From the NCBI GenBank assembly GCA_903832775.1, contig CAILCX010000025.1, forward strand, positions 1 to 58,752: 58,752 nucleotides of DNA, read 5' to 3'. Numbering within the stretch: the stretch's first letter is position 1; each line of letters opens with the position of its first letter. This DNA comes from an uncultured Methylobacter sp. Lineage in GTDB: Bacteria > Pseudomonadota > Gammaproteobacteria > Methylococcales > Methylomonadaceae. The position numbers and the translations under genes were made by a program. Below are positions 18,314 through 27,821 of this stretch, piece after piece. The notes under the pieces were generated by a model. It ran no database searches. It was not told the origin of the DNA and saw nothing but the letters and a program-made list of their open reading frames with translations.

Positions 18314-19345
18314 ATGGATACCAGTAACTATAATTTTGACCCGACCTACGGTTATTCTCTTAACCAGTTGCTGGCTATTAAACCTCCGAAGGAACCCAAG
18401 GATTTTGATAGCTTCTGGCAAAAACGTTACCAAAATGCCTTAACCGTTGCCCCTAAACCAAAAATCAAATTTATAAAAGAAGACAGCCGTGGAGGGCAGG
18501 TATTTGCCATAAGTTACACGTCTTCTGATAAATTTCCAATTTTAGGTTGGTTATTGTTGCCAAGTTCCGGGATCATCAGACGGGGCTTTGTTGTCGGCCA
18601 TGGCTATGGCGGTCGTGAAGGTCCTGATTTTCATTTACCCTTTAAAGATGCGGCGATACTGTTCCCCTGCTTTCGCGGCCTATCGCTCAGCGCCTGCCCC
18701 CCCATTTCTAACGAACCTTATTGGCATGTCTTGCATGACATCAATCTTAAGGACCGTTATATTCTGGGTGGCTGCGTAGAAGACGTGTGGTTGGCTGTCA
18801 GCGCTATGCTATCTCTATTTCCCGATTTGGCCGGCCACTTGGGCTATCTAGGCGTAAGTCTGAGTGGTGGTATTGGTGCCCTTGCCCTGGGATGGGAAAC
18901 AAGAATTACCAAAGGCCATCTCAATGTACCCACTTTTGGCCATCAACCTTTACGATTAAGACTGCCAACCAATGGCAGCGCAAGAAGTTTGCAGGAGTTT
19001 TATCGGGCTCATAAAAAAATCACGCTAAATACCCTGCGTTATTACGATGCAGCTTCGGCTGCAAAACGCATAAAAATCCCAATACATTGTGCTTGTGCAC
19101 TATTCGATCCCTGCGTCGCGCCCCCTGGTCAATTTGCAATTTTTAACGCCATTAATTGTGAGAAACAGTTATACATTCTGGAAGCAGGTCATCATAACTA
19201 TAAAAACCAGGCTTTACAGGAGCTTGAGCTGATTAACCAACTTGATAATTTTTTTAAGTCGTTGGTAAGCGAGATGGAAATAAACCTCTATTGCCTTGCC
19301 CCCTCCTCATCCATTAATTTTACTGGCAAAAAACAGGAGCAATAA
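18314..19345 (+). CDS. AXE1-type alpha/beta hydrolase (acetyl xylan esterase / cephalosporin C deacetylase family)
   Basis: Members of this family remove acetyl groups from sugars or related esters. Using the ATG at 18314 the protein is 343 residues, about the family's usual length. The nucleophile is S182 in LGVSLSGG, the acid is the Asp in ALFDPCVAPP (about 271), and the base is the His in EAGHHNY (about 304). The oxyanion region VGHGYGGREG is also present. A TTG at 18287 would add nine residues but has no homology support. No signal peptide is seen, so it is probably cytoplasmic. Its stop is directly followed by the ATG of the next hydrolase, so the two form an operon. The natural substrate is unknown. 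Confidence 0.8.
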   Translation: MDTSNYNFDPTYGYSLNQLLAIKPPKEPKDFDSFWQKRYQNALTVAPKPKIKFIKEDSRGGQVFAISYTSSDKFPILGWLLLPSSGIIRRGFVVGHGYGGREGPDFHLPFKDAAILFPCFRGLSLSACPPISNEPYWHVLHDINLKDRYILGGCVEDVWLAVSAMLSLFPDLAGHLGYLGVSLSGGIGALALGWETRITKGHLNVPTFGHQPLRLRLPTNGSARSLQEFYRAHKKITLNTLRYYDAASAAKRIKIPIHCACALFDPCVAPPGQFAIFNAINCEKQLYILEAGHHNYKNQALQELELINQLDNFFKSLVSEMEINLYCLAPSSSINFTGKKQEQ

Positions 19346-20074
19346 ATGAATCGCGAATATCACAAATGGTGGAGTAACCGATTACACCGTGATATGGAGT
19401 TACTGGTTTTTGGCCATGCCGGCGCTAAAGTGCTGGTGTTTCCTTCTCGCCTTGGACGTTTTTATGAGTATGAAAAGCTCGGCATGGTGGAAACTTTAAG
19501 GCACAAAATAGAGCAAGGCTGGTTACAACTTTATTGTATCGACAGTATTGATGCAGAAAGCTTTTACTGTCAATGGGCACACCCTGCCTGGCGTATTTCA
19601 AGACATGTGGATTTTGAAGAATATGTTCTGAACGAAGTATTCCCCTTTATGCAAAACAAAAATCCGCATGATTGTGTAATTTCTCATGGTTTAAGTCTGG
19701 GCGCATTTCATGCTGCCAACATTGTCTTTCGTTATCCTCATCTATTTAAAAAGCTGGTCGCTTTTTCAGGCCGTTACGATCTGACGCTGAGTGTAGAGTG
19801 TTTTAACGATTTATTTGATGGCTTTTACAATGAAGATGTTTATTTTCATACGCCCAGTCATTTTCTACCTAATCTGGAATGCGCCTGGCGTTTGAACAAA
19901 CTAAGAGAAATGGATATTACGTTGGTAATCGGTAAAGAAGATCCTTTTTTACAGAATAACCAACAACTTAGTTCAATTCTGTCGCAAAAAAATATCAGAC
20001 ATCAAATGCCGATTTGGGCTGATAGAGCACATAGCGGTTATTATTGGCGGCGCATGGCAGCAATTTATCTATAA
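19346..20074 (+). CDS. PF00756-like esterase, alpha/beta hydrolase fold
   Basis: This 242-residue protein resembles the esterase D/putative esterase family. It has the catalytic set S117 in HGLSLGAFHA, D199 in GKEDPF and H229 in RAHSGYYWRRM. The N-terminal WWSNRL-RDMELLVFGHAG stretch is typical of a subgroup often encoded next to other hydrolases or ATP-grasp enzymes. Its ATG follows the preceding stop with no gap, and the ribosome binding site AGGAG lies inside the end of the upstream gene. There is no signal peptide. No ATP-grasp gene follows here. The reaction is unknown beyond ester hydrolysis. Confidence 0.75.
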   Translation: MNREYHKWWSNRLHRDMELLVFGHAGAKVLVFPSRLGRFYEYEKLGMVETLRHKIEQGWLQLYCIDSIDAESFYCQWAHPAWRISRHVDFEEYVLNEVFPFMQNKNPHDCVISHGLSLGAFHAANIVFRYPHLFKKLVAFSGRYDLTLSVECFNDLFDGFYNEDVYFHTPSHFLPNLECAWRLNKLREMDITLVIGKEDPFLQNNQQLSSILSQKNIRHQMPIWADRAHSGYYWRRMAAIYL

Positions 20075-20221
20075 CAGGGGATAAACACGAAATGGTTAAG
20101 GGGGGCTAATCTCCGGCTATCACATTAACTTTTAGCTTTATACCAGATTCTTAAAATCAGTTTCTACACTTTACTTGTTGCCTTTGTAACACAGCTGGAT
20201 GACAACGCACGCAAAATGCTT

Positions 20222-20265
20222 GCAAATCTTGAACAGTCAATCATAACAGACTGTTCAAGACTTGC
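20222..20265. terminator. Strong hairpin between convergent genes, possible bidirectional terminator
   Basis: Arms TCTTGAACAGTC (20227-20238) and GACTGTTCAAGA (20249-20260) pair perfectly over 12 bp with a 10-nt loop. After one mismatch the pairing continues for four more base pairs (GCAA with TTGC), giving 16 of 17 pairs. It lies between the esterase operon and the convergent small secreted protein. No strong T-run follows on either strand, so intrinsic termination is plausible but not certain. Confidence 0.5.
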
Positions 20266-20273
20266 TACATCCT

Positions 20274-20498
20274 TTACTTAACAGTCGTTTTTTCTTTAAG
20301 CGCTTCTTCAGCGGCTTTTTTTTCCTCAGCTGCCTTTTGTCGTTCTGCAGCCTTTTTTGCTAACGCCGCTTTTTGATCCGCTGCCTTTGTAGCGGCTATC
20401 GTCCCGGTTTCAGGGGCAGCCTGACTTAGGACTGGTGATAATAATACTGATATTAGACAGAGACTTACTGTGATTTTTTTTGTTTTCATGTGCAACAT
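20274..20498 (-). CDS. Small secreted Ala/Lys/Glu-rich protein
   Basis: This 74-residue protein has a clear signal peptide: basic MKTKK, a hydrophobic core, and a probable cleavage after SQA at about residue 27. The mature part is a single charged alpha-helix of repeating AAEKKAAEEA-type heptads. AAGGG lies seven bases before the first ATG, supporting the MLHM start; a second ATG three codons later is possible. Similar small Ala/Lys-rich periplasmic peptides are common and mostly uncharacterised. Its low complexity means homology would be hard to trust. No partner gene is evident. Confidence 0.6.
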   Translation of the reverse strand: MLHMKTKKITVSLCLISVLLSPVLSQAAPETGTIAATKAADQKAALAKKAAERQKAAEEKKAAEEALKEKTTVK

Positions 20499-20762
20499 AA
20501 TAAACCCTTAAATTAACTAGTTATTTAAAATGAGTATAACTCAATTTTGGTAGTCTGCAGCCATGCAGATAAAATGGAAACCAAACTTTATTCCCCATTA
20601 ATACATCCACAATAATCAGGATATTTTATTTGCGGACTGACTTGAAACTATCATGTTAAAAATTGAAATACAATAAATAACTGATCTTATACAGTAAAGG
20701 CTTAATCCAGTTTACCGCGCCAACCACCAAAGCTTTTCCGACAGGGCGCGTATTAAGTAAAT

Positions 20763-21503
20763 TTATTTAAATAAATACCATAAGCCCAAAAGACTCACAA
20801 CAACCAGACCACCCCCTATCCAACGCTTAAAAAGCAAATCATTACGCATTATTGCGTTATGCGCTTTCAAGCCCAATACATGTCCTATGGCTGCAATCGG
20901 TAACAGGGCCAGTGCTGTTATAAAATGCAAATCAACCGACAGAACAAGAAAGGTGGTCATTTTAATACTTACCAGAATGAACCATAATACAAACAGTGTG
21001 TCGCGCAATTGGTATCTGCTGACATTCCTCATAAAGACTGCAACCATCAAAGGTGCGCCGCTCAGGGAAATACCGGCAATGTATCCTCCTAAAATAAGCA
21101 ACCCTCTATCTGCCCAGGCATGATGACTTTCAATACCTTTATTGAACAGCCAGGTAAAACCATAAAACAAAGTAACCGAATAAATAAAACCATTCAGCCA
21201 TAGTAACGGGAGATTCAATAACCCAAAAACGCCTACGATAGCAGGAGGAATAATGTAAATCGAAGAACGCCGTAAATAAGGCCAATCGACATTGTGCAGA
21301 CGGTTTATCAGTGTTAAACCGGAAAAAAACAATAAATGCACACCAATGATTGGCAGCCACAGCAGCGGACTGTTTTGCACAAACAACATCAGTGGCAAGC
21401 CTAAAGCCGCACCACCAAATCCAAGTCCTGTGCGGACAAAGCCGGTCCAAACAAATACTAAAGCGATAAATATTATTTGATATTCAGAAAAGCCCAGTAA
21501 CAT
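20763..21503 (-). CDS. TauE/SafE-family membrane permease
   Basis: The 246-residue protein has about eight hydrophobic segments in two similar halves, as in the sulfite exporter TauE/SafE family. The N-terminal half contains the family's G-rich stretch FVRTGLGFGGAALGLPLM, and the second half has a matching ILGGYIAGISLSGAPLMVAVF. Members export or take up sulfite, sulfoacetate or other organic anions. Substrate here is unknown. The gene is monocistronic between intergenic spacers of 264 and 97 bases. Confidence 0.85.
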   Translation of the reverse strand: MLLGFSEYQIIFIALVFVWTGFVRTGLGFGGAALGLPLMLFVQNSPLLWLPIIGVHLLFFSGLTLINRLHNVDWPYLRRSSIYIIPPAIVGVFGLLNLPLLWLNGFIYSVTLFYGFTWLFNKGIESHHAWADRGLLILGGYIAGISLSGAPLMVAVFMRNVSRYQLRDTLFVLWFILVSIKMTTFLVLSVDLHFITALALLPIAAIGHVLGLKAHNAIMRNDLLFKRWIGGGLVVVSLLGLWYLFK

Positions 21504-21600
21504 GAATTAACAACAGCCTGTTTTATAATACGATTTAAACGCAAAGTGAATAAAGTTAGATTAAGCGGACCTTAAACAGCTTAGTAGTTTGCCCAAAGCT

Positions 21601-22131
21601 TCAATAAGGTTTCTGGCCGACAAAATTCCCTGCAGGTTTGTAATTACATACCCAAACTTGTGACTTATCAGGACAAATTGCTTTTCCACAACCGACTTCA
21701 GTAGTGCTTTCCCATACTATTTGTGTATAGTGGCCGCACATTTTGCCAACAAAACAGGTATTTGTAGAATACCGGTAGTCATTTTTTTCGCTTCCCCAAT
21801 CATCAATTACATGGGTTGGCGTTAAACGTTGAACTTTAGAGCCACCCTCTGAGGATATTATCGGACTGGCCCAAAACAAATTTTCACCTAAATCACTTGA
21901 TTTGCTATGCCTGAGTTCGCAAGCTTCTCTCGTTTTCAGTGTGTCGGCATAATCCTGAGCAATATCTGCAAGTGCTGATGACCAGTGTAAAGCAGGGATC
22001 TTTTCGGCGTTACGCCAGTGATTATGGGCCATGACTGTTTCAATTTGCTCATCCGGGCTTAAATTTGATTCAGCCATAGCAAGATGACATAAACTGAATA
22101 GTGCAAGACTGATAAGAAAATTCGCTTTCAT
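21601..22131 (-). CDS. Secreted CAP-domain (SCP/PR-1-like) protein
   Basis: The 176-residue protein has a signal peptide (about residues 1-20, ending LAMA) and a single CAP domain. Recognisable parts are HNHWRN near the start, LHWSSALADIAQDYAD, GENLFWA, CGHYTQIVWESTTEVGCG and a C-terminal VWVCNYKPAGNFVGQKPY. The CAP site histidines and the disulfide-forming cysteines are present. Bacterial CAP proteins are secreted and of mostly unknown function. Similarity to eukaryotic PR-1 is high enough for the full GHYTQIVW motif. Confidence 0.88.
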   Translation of the reverse strand: MKANFLISLALFSLCHLAMAESNLSPDEQIETVMAHNHWRNAEKIPALHWSSALADIAQDYADTLKTREACELRHSKSSDLGENLFWASPIISSEGGSKVQRLTPTHVIDDWGSEKNDYRYSTNTCFVGKMCGHYTQIVWESTTEVGCGKAICPDKSQVWVCNYKPAGNFVGQKPY

Positions 22132-22179
22132 GTGACAGGGAGTTGCGCAGGTGGCTTGTAACGATGGATGAACCCAAGA

Positions 22180-22199
22180 TTCAATAAGGAATTATTGAA
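22180..22199. repeat. 8-bp perfect hairpin in the metZ-CAP gap
   Basis: TTCAATAA (22180-22187) and TTATTGAA (22192-22199) pair perfectly around a GGAA loop. It lies 121-140 bases past the metZ stop and about 50 bases before the CAP gene start. No T-run directly follows on the minus strand, so a terminator role is possible but unproven. Confidence 0.4.
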
Positions 22200-22319
22200 A
22201 AATTGCTTGGGGATGCTTAGAAAGGACAAGATTTTTCAAGGTTAATCTTGACCATTTGAAGCCAAATTACCGAGTCTAAAAACTTAGCCCTTTAAATCAA
22301 TCCATTAATCATGTTACCT

Positions 22320-23501
22320 TTACAGGCCTCTTAAAATATCTTTTTTAATATCTTCAAGGTTTTCCAGCCCGACAGAAATCCTTACCAAGCCATCTTTAAT
22401 GCCGGCTGCGGATCTGACTTCAGGCGCTAAACGACCATGCGTAGTGGTCGCCGGGTGAGTAATGGTAGTTTTAACATCACCCAAATTAGCGGTAATAGAT
22501 AACATTTCAGTGGCATCAATCATCTTCCAGGCATGTTCTTTACCGCCTGCCAGTTCAAAACTGACGATACCGCCAAAATGGCTTTGCTGACGTGCAGCCA
22601 ACTCATGCTGGGCATGAGAAACTAGCCCAGGGTAATGAACCTTGGAAACGCCCGGTTGTTGTTCCAGCCATAAGGCAAGTTCAAAAGCACTGTCACAATG
22701 CGCTTTCATTCTGACCGCAAGCGTTTCCAGTCCGGATAAAAATACCCACGCATTAAACGGGCTCATCGTGGCACCGCCAGTGCGTAGATAGGGATAAATA
22801 GATTTTTCAATAACTTCATCGCTGGCAACCACGGCACCACCTACACAACGCCCCTGCCCGTCTATGTATTTGGTTGCCGAATGAACAATAATATCCGCTC
22901 CATAATCTAGCGGCTTTTGCAACGCAGGCGTACAGAAACAATTATCAACGATCAGTAAGCAGTCATGTTTGTGAGCGATATCGGCAAGTGCTGAAATATC
23001 GGCAATTTCAGTTAAAGGGTTTGAGGGTGTTTCCAGAAACAAAAACCGGGTATTCGGTTTGATTGCAGCCTCCCAAGCAGCAGTATCAATCAGATCAACA
23101 AAATCTGTTTCAACCCCAAACTTGCCAAAATAATTCTGAAACATCAATACCGTATTACCAAACACCCCGCGAGAACATACAACATGATCTCCAGCCTTAA
23201 GCAACCCCATTCCAACCGCCATAATAGAGGCCATCCCTGAGGCAAATGCCAGGCAACGTTCGCCATTTTCCATTAAAGCCAATCTTTCCTGAAAGGCATT
23301 AACTGTTGGATTGGTGAAGCGCGAATAAATATTGCCGGGCCTTTTTCCGGTAAAACGCAACGCAGCGTCTTCGGCACTGGCAAACACATAACTGGAGGTG
23401 GCAAATAATGGAATGCTATGCTCATCTTCATGAGTACGTTTATGCCCAGCTCTTATCGCCTGCGTTTCAAGGTTGTAGTCGTTCCAGTTAATGTCTTTCA
23501 T
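22320..23501 (-). CDS. metZ: O-succinylhomoserine sulfhydrylase
   Basis: MetZ makes homocysteine from O-succinylhomoserine and sulfide, bypassing cystathionine, in methionine biosynthesis. The 393-residue product is a PLP enzyme of the Cys/Met gamma-family: YSRFTNPTVNAFQERLALMENGE at about 59-81, the FASGMASI block at 86-93, SNPLTEIADI at 160-169, and the PLP lysine K211 in HSATKYIDGQGR. Location after purF matches the pseudomonad-type purF-metZ pairing, which favours MetZ over cystathionine gamma-synthase. It is separated from purF by 107 bases containing a long hairpin. Confidence 0.92.
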   Translation of the reverse strand: MKDINWNDYNLETQAIRAGHKRTHEDEHSIPLFATSSYVFASAEDAALRFTGKRPGNIYSRFTNPTVNAFQERLALMENGERCLAFASGMASIMAVGMGLLKAGDHVVCSRGVFGNTVLMFQNYFGKFGVETDFVDLIDTAAWEAAIKPNTRFLFLETPSNPLTEIADISALADIAHKHDCLLIVDNCFCTPALQKPLDYGADIIVHSATKYIDGQGRCVGGAVVASDEVIEKSIYPYLRTGGATMSPFNAWVFLSGLETLAVRMKAHCDSAFELALWLEQQPGVSKVHYPGLVSHAQHELAARQQSHFGGIVSFELAGGKEHAWKMIDATEMLSITANLGDVKTTITHPATTTHGRLAPEVRSAAGIKDGLVRISVGLENLEDIKKDILRGL

Positions 23502-23536
23502 GGCTTTGTTGATCGTGTTATATGTTGAAAAGATTA

Positions 23537-23614
23537 GACTAAGACAAAAGGCGAAAAAATCAAAACGGTCTACTTTTACATTTAGCCTTTAATCTTTTGT
23601 CTTAAACCTTAGTC
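23537..23614. promoter_or_regulatory. Long imperfect hairpin between purF and metZ
   Basis: The plus-strand segment GACTAAGACAAAAGGC (23537-23552) can pair with a split partner at 23585-23614 containing GCCTTT, CTTTTGTCTT and TAGTC, with two internal bulges. A second pair, AAAAGATTA (23528-23536) with TAATCTTTT (23590-23598), competes for the same bases. The right arm includes the purF stop codon. It could attenuate or process the purF-metZ transcript. Confidence 0.45.
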
Positions 23615-25117
23615 CCCATTCTGCATTCCGATTATAAAATTCTCGGAATTCCTTTCACTTTGCGCATTATCGTTTCGCAAGGCTTCTGTGCGTTCGAGAT
23701 AGGCGTCGTCAATATCCCCGGTAATATATTCTTTACTGAAACAGGACGTATCAAAATGGTCTATATCCAAATTACCTTTACGAACGGCATCAATGAGATC
23801 ATTCAATTCCTGATAAATAACCTTATCAGCGCCTATTGCCTCACAAACCTCTTCTTCAGATCGGTCATGAGCAATCAATTCATGCGCGGCCGGCATATCA
23901 ATCCCGTAAACATTCGGGTATCTAACCGGCGGTGCCGCTGACGCAAAATAGACTCTTTTTGCACCGGCATCGCGAGCCATCTGAATAATCTGCTCGGAAG
24001 TCGTGCCTCTAACAATAGAGTCATCAACAAGCAATACATTCTTACCTTCAAACTCAAGACTAATCGCGTTCAACTTTTGCTTAACCGATTTTTCCCTCAT
24101 TTTCTGACCCGGCATGATAAATGTTCTGCCGATGTAGCGATTTTTTATAAAGCCTTCCCTGTACTTTACACCTAAAATATTGGCCATCTGTAAAGCCGCT
24201 GTGCGACTGGTATCGGGAATAGGAATAACCACGTCAATATCATGGTCCGGCCAGTCCCGAAGTACTTTTTTGGCCAATTTTTCGCCCATTCGCAAACGGG
24301 CTTTATAGACCGATATCCGATCTATAATCGAATCGGGCCGGGCAAAATAAACATATTCAAAAATACAGGGACAATGATCAACCTGCTCAGCACAAAGTTT
24401 GGTATGCAGTTCACCAGATGCTTCAATAAAAACCGCTTCGCCTGGCGCTATGTCTCTTATAAGATCAAACCCCAGTACATCGAGCGCAACACTTTCTGAG
24501 GCAATCATGAATTCCGTGCCTTGTTCTGATTTTCGTGCACCATAAACAATCGGACGAATTCCATTAGGGTCTCTGAATCCTAAAATTCCGAAGCCGGCAA
24601 TCATAATAACAACTGCATAAGCGCCGCGACAACGGCGATGAACACCGGAAACCGCTTCAAAAACATCATCGACACTTAAATGCAATTTACCGAGACTTTG
24701 CAATTCATGAGCAAAAACATTCAACAAAACTTCTGAATCCGAATCGGTATTGATATGCCGTTGATCTTCGACGAACAAGGCTGTTTTTAATTCTTCGGTA
24801 TTGGTCAAATTGCCGTTATGCGCAAGTGTCAAACCAAAAGGGGAGTTCACATAAAACGGTTGAGCTTCAGCAGAACTGGTGCAACCCGCTGTTGGATAAC
24901 GAACATGAGCGATGCCCATATTACCTTTCAGTTTTAGCATCTGAGCATTAGTAAAAACATCCCGGGTTAAACCATTTTCCTTACGTAAATGTAATCGCCC
25001 CCCCTCACAAGTCACAATACCTGCGGCATCCTGACCTCTATGTTGCAGAACTGTGAGCGCATCATATAAATCCTGATTTACAGCCTGATGTGAAACGATT
25101 GCAGCAATACCACACAT
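23609..25117 (-). CDS. purF: Amidophosphoribosyltransferase
   Basis: PurF catalyses the first committed step of purine synthesis, moving the glutamine amide to PRPP. The 502-residue product begins MCGIAAIV, so C2 is the catalytic N-terminal nucleophile after Met removal, with no propeptide. The glutaminase part has HRGQDAAGI and [11 protein letters not shown]. The transferase part has the PRPP loop [14 protein letters not shown] near residue 366. It lies after cvpA by 41 bases, the standard cvpA-purF order. Confidence 0.97.
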   Translation of the reverse strand: MCGIAAIVSHQAVNQDLYDALTVLQHRGQDAAGIVTCEGGRLHLRKENGLTRDVFTNAQMLKLKGNMGIAHVRYPTAGCTSSAEAQPFYVNSPFGLTLAHNGNLTNTEELKTALFVEDQRHINTDSDSEVLLNVFAHELQSLGKLHLSVDDVFEAVSGVHRRCRGAYAVVIMIAGFGILGFRDPNGIRPIVYGARKSEQGTEFMIASESVALDVLGFDLIRDIAPGEAVFIEASGELHTKLCAEQVDHCPCIFEYVYFARPDSIIDRISVYKARLRMGEKLAKKVLRDWPDHDIDVVIPIPDTSRTAALQMANILGVKYREGFIKNRYIGRTFIMPGQKMREKSVKQKLNAISLEFEGKNVLLVDDSIVRGTTSEQIIQMARDAGAKRVYFASAAPPVRYPNVYGIDMPAAHELIAHDRSEEEVCEAIGADKVIYQELNDLIDAVRKGNLDIDHFDTSCFSKEYITGDIDDAYLERTEALRNDNAQSERNSENFIIGMQNGD

Positions 25118-25158
25118 TATTTTTTAACCTGCCTTTTTGTAACGATTAACGAAAGAAA

Positions 25159-25665
25159 CTAGCGATAACTGATATTTTTTGCCAAACCAAACGAAAAATT
25201 ATCCCGCAACCAAATTGCGAGCACTTGAAAAGGTGGAATTACTTTTGATTGCGCCCACCAAGACTCTTTGGGCATTGGCGTTAAGCCTGCCAGGATGACA
25301 ACAACGGTAACAAATACCATTCCGCGAAAGCTCCCCAAAACCATTCCGCCGAAGCGATCCATAAATGTAATTCTTTTGTTTTTTGTCAAAACACTGACCA
25401 GAAAACTTATTAATCCACCAAGACACAACGTAAGTACAAATAAGGCGAAAAAAGATAGTGCGAGTTTGCCAACTGGATGTGTGATGGCGGTTCCCAAAAA
25501 GACAGAAAACTTTTGACTTAAATTCAAACCCACCCAACTTGCCAACAACCAGATCAACAAAGAAAACGCTTCCTTGTCCAATCCCCGTCGTAACCCTGAA
25601 ACAATGAAAACAAAAACAATCGCGATCAGGGTGAAATCTATCCAAATCAGGCCTTTATAAAACAT
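25159..25665 (-). CDS. cvpA: CvpA-family inner membrane protein
   Basis: The 168-residue protein has four hydrophobic segments and the family start WIDFTLIAIVFVFIVSGLRRG. CvpA was named for colicin V production but its cellular role is uncertain. It is nearly always upstream of purF, as here. Its ATG overlaps the stop of the SPOR-domain gene by one base (TAATG). Confidence 0.9.
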   Translation of the reverse strand: MFYKGLIWIDFTLIAIVFVFIVSGLRRGLDKEAFSLLIWLLASWVGLNLSQKFSVFLGTAITHPVGKLALSFFALFVLTLCLGGLISFLVSVLTKNKRITFMDRFGGMVLGSFRGMVFVTVVVILAGLTPMPKESWWAQSKVIPPFQVLAIWLRDNFSFGLAKNISYR

Positions 25666-26525
25666 TATTCAGAAATCAAAATAGCCTTTATGTTTTGTTT
25701 ATCCAATCTAGATTTCATCGCTGACGCTTTCTTTTCATCAAGCTCTGGGCCAACTCTTAAACGGTAAGAAATACCTTTATCTGTTTGAACCGTATCCAGA
25801 GAAGCAGGTAAACCTTGTTCACGCAAACTGTCCCAAAGCGACATGGCATTGTCTTTTTTGCTAAAACTACCAACCTGAATATACCAACGCACCAACTTCG
25901 CAGGTGCTTTAGGTATAGTAGCCTCAGGTTTCTTGGCTTCTGCTACTGTTGCAGCCAAGCTTTTCGCCGCAGTACTTGGTTTTGTCTCTGCCTTAGTTAC
26001 TGGTTCTTTGGGAACAACAGATGGCTGTATCTCAGTCTTTTTGACAATTACCGACTTGACCGGGGACATTAATTTTATAGGTTTTACAGTCTCAGTTAGG
26101 TGGCTTTCCCTGACTGGCGATTTGGTAGTCCCGTCTCCTAAAGACTTACTCGGAATAGCATCTGTACTCTGCTTAGGATGACTTTTAGGAGAAATAGTTT
26201 CCGGCTCCTGAACTGCAGAATCTTCAAATCCGGGAGATTGAATCGCCGCCTGTCCGGCTTCTGGTTCTGCTTCTTCCTCGGCACCCGTGCTCTCTATAAC
26301 TTCACCCGTATTTTCGGCAGGTAAAGATTCTGACTCTGGTTGTTTTAAAACCTCGCCCTCATTTTCCGGTAACTTGATTGCCGTTTGTTCTGGAGCTGGA
26401 ACTTTTATTTCTGTAACCAAATTTCCCGTTTCGACAGGATCATCGAATAACATTGGGATAAAAATAGCACAAAGGGCAGTAACGACGACCGCGCCTATCA
26501 AACGTTGTTTTAATTCATGATCCAT
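25665..26525 (-). CDS. dedD: SPOR-domain cell division protein (DedD-like)
   Basis: The 286-residue protein has an N-terminal membrane helix (about 9-26), a long low-complexity periplasmic linker rich in Glu, Pro, Lys and Ser (about 35-205), and a C-terminal SPOR domain (about 208-286) beginning VRWYIQVGSFSKKDNAM. SPOR domains bind denuded peptidoglycan at the septum. The folC-dedD-cvpA-purF order is conserved in gammaproteobacteria and supports the DedD name. It starts nine bases after the folC stop. Confidence 0.85.
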   Translation of the reverse strand: MDHELKQRLIGAVVVTALCAIFIPMLFDDPVETGNLVTEIKVPAPEQTAIKLPENEGEVLKQPESESLPAENTGEVIESTGAEEEAEPEAGQAAIQSPGFEDSAVQEPETISPKSHPKQSTDAIPSKSLGDGTTKSPVRESHLTETVKPIKLMSPVKSVIVKKTEIQPSVVPKEPVTKAETKPSTAAKSLAATVAEAKKPEATIPKAPAKLVRWYIQVGSFSKKDNAMSLWDSLREQGLPASLDTVQTDKGISYRLRVGPELDEKKASAMKSRLDKQNIKAILISE

Positions 26526-26534
26526 TTCGTCTTC

Positions 26535-27806
26535 TCACTTATTATCAAATTCAACCAAGCACTCAGATACCAAAAAAAAAGACCCAAAAACCAATAACAA
26601 ATCCCCCACATTGGCCTGACTTTTCGCCGCAGAAAATGCTTCGGAAAATCCGGCATAACCAAAAGCAACCTTAGATATATCGCTTTGCGAAAAAATTCCG
26701 CGCATAACAGATTCGGTTGCTGCTCTGGGATTGGTCAAAGGAGCAAAAAACCAGTCATGAACCACAGGATTCATGATATCAAGAACACCGGCAATGTCCT
26801 TATCCTTCATCATAGAAAAAACAGCATGAATACGTGTGTCTGGATAAACAGCTTGTAAATAGTCAGCCAATGTTTTTACCGCTTCCGGATTATGCCCCAC
26901 ATCCAGCAACACAGGAATCTCAGACTCGATCAACTGAAAACGACCGGCGAGATGAACATTTGCCAAACCTTGTTTAATTGCGGCCTCACTGACAGGCAAA
27001 ATATCTGCCATTTTAGTCACTGCCAAAAGGACCGCTGACGCATTGCGATATTGATGCTCCCCTTTTAAGGCCGGTTCAGGCAATTGTAACATTTGTAGGT
27101 CACCGGAAAACCAATCCCACCCAGCAGCCTGTTTTTTATAAGAAAAATCCTTTCCAATACAACACAGCACGGTGCACTGCTCCAAAGCCCAATTAATTAG
27201 CGATTCTGGAGGCTCTAGATCACCGGTAATAGCAGGGATTCCAGCACGAAAAATACCCGCTTTTTCCAAACCAATAGCTTCTCGGGTATGACCCAACCAA
27301 TCACTATGATCAATACTGATACTAGTAACAATAGCCAGATCAGGATCAATAATGTTAACGGCATCCAGTCGACCGCCCAAACCCACTTCGAGTAATTGAA
27401 TATCGACCTGGGCGCGTCGGAAAATATCCAATGCCGCCAGCGTGCCAAACTCAAAATAACTTAAAGTCGTATCGCCACGCGCCTCATCTATCCTTGCAAA
27501 GGCCTCACAGATTTGCTCATCTGATACAGGCACCCCATCAATCTTTATTCGTTCATTATATTTTAAAATATGTGGCGACGAGTAAGAACCTACCCGATAA
27601 CCTTCCGCCGTATAAATAGCTTCAAGATAAGCAACGGTAGAACCTTTACCATTAGTACCGGCGATGGTAATGGTCGGTGGTTTAATGTAATCAGGAGCAA
27701 GTACTTTAAAAACTTGCGCTGCCCGCTCCAAACCCAAATCGATATATAAGTGATGCAAGCTTTCTTGCCACTTAAGCCAATCCTCCAGGGAACTAAAAGG
27801 TTTCAT
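26535..27806 (-). CDS. folC: Bifunctional folylpolyglutamate synthase / dihydrofolate synthase
   Basis: FolC adds glutamate to dihydropteroate and to folates. The 423-residue product has the Mur-ligase P-loop TNGKGSTVAYLEAI near residues 50-63, HVLRYNERI-like substrate segment SSPHILKYNERI, the conserved GLGGRLDAVN near 142-151, HSDWLGHT, and a C-terminal domain with LDVGHNPEAV. It sits between accD and dedD, the conserved position. The gap to accD is 15 bases. Confidence 0.94.
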   Translation of the reverse strand: MKPFSSLEDWLKWQESLHHLYIDLGLERAAQVFKVLAPDYIKPPTITIAGTNGKGSTVAYLEAIYTAEGYRVGSYSSPHILKYNERIKIDGVPVSDEQICEAFARIDEARGDTTLSYFEFGTLAALDIFRRAQVDIQLLEVGLGGRLDAVNIIDPDLAIVTSISIDHSDWLGHTREAIGLEKAGIFRAGIPAITGDLEPPESLINWALEQCTVLCCIGKDFSYKKQAAGWDWFSGDLQMLQLPEPALKGEHQYRNASAVLLAVTKMADILPVSEAAIKQGLANVHLAGRFQLIESEIPVLLDVGHNPEAVKTLADYLQAVYPDTRIHAVFSMMKDKDIAGVLDIMNPVVHDWFFAPLTNPRAATESVMRGIFSQSDISKVAFGYAGFSEAFSAAKSQANVGDLLLVFGSFFLVSECLVEFDNK

Positions 27807-27821
27807 TAATCGATTTTAAAT

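Noticed and set aside
20274-20498. Small Ala/Lys-rich protein as an antifreeze or toxin peptide
   Set aside because: Low-complexity helical composition gives many chance matches; a signal peptide is all that can be supported.
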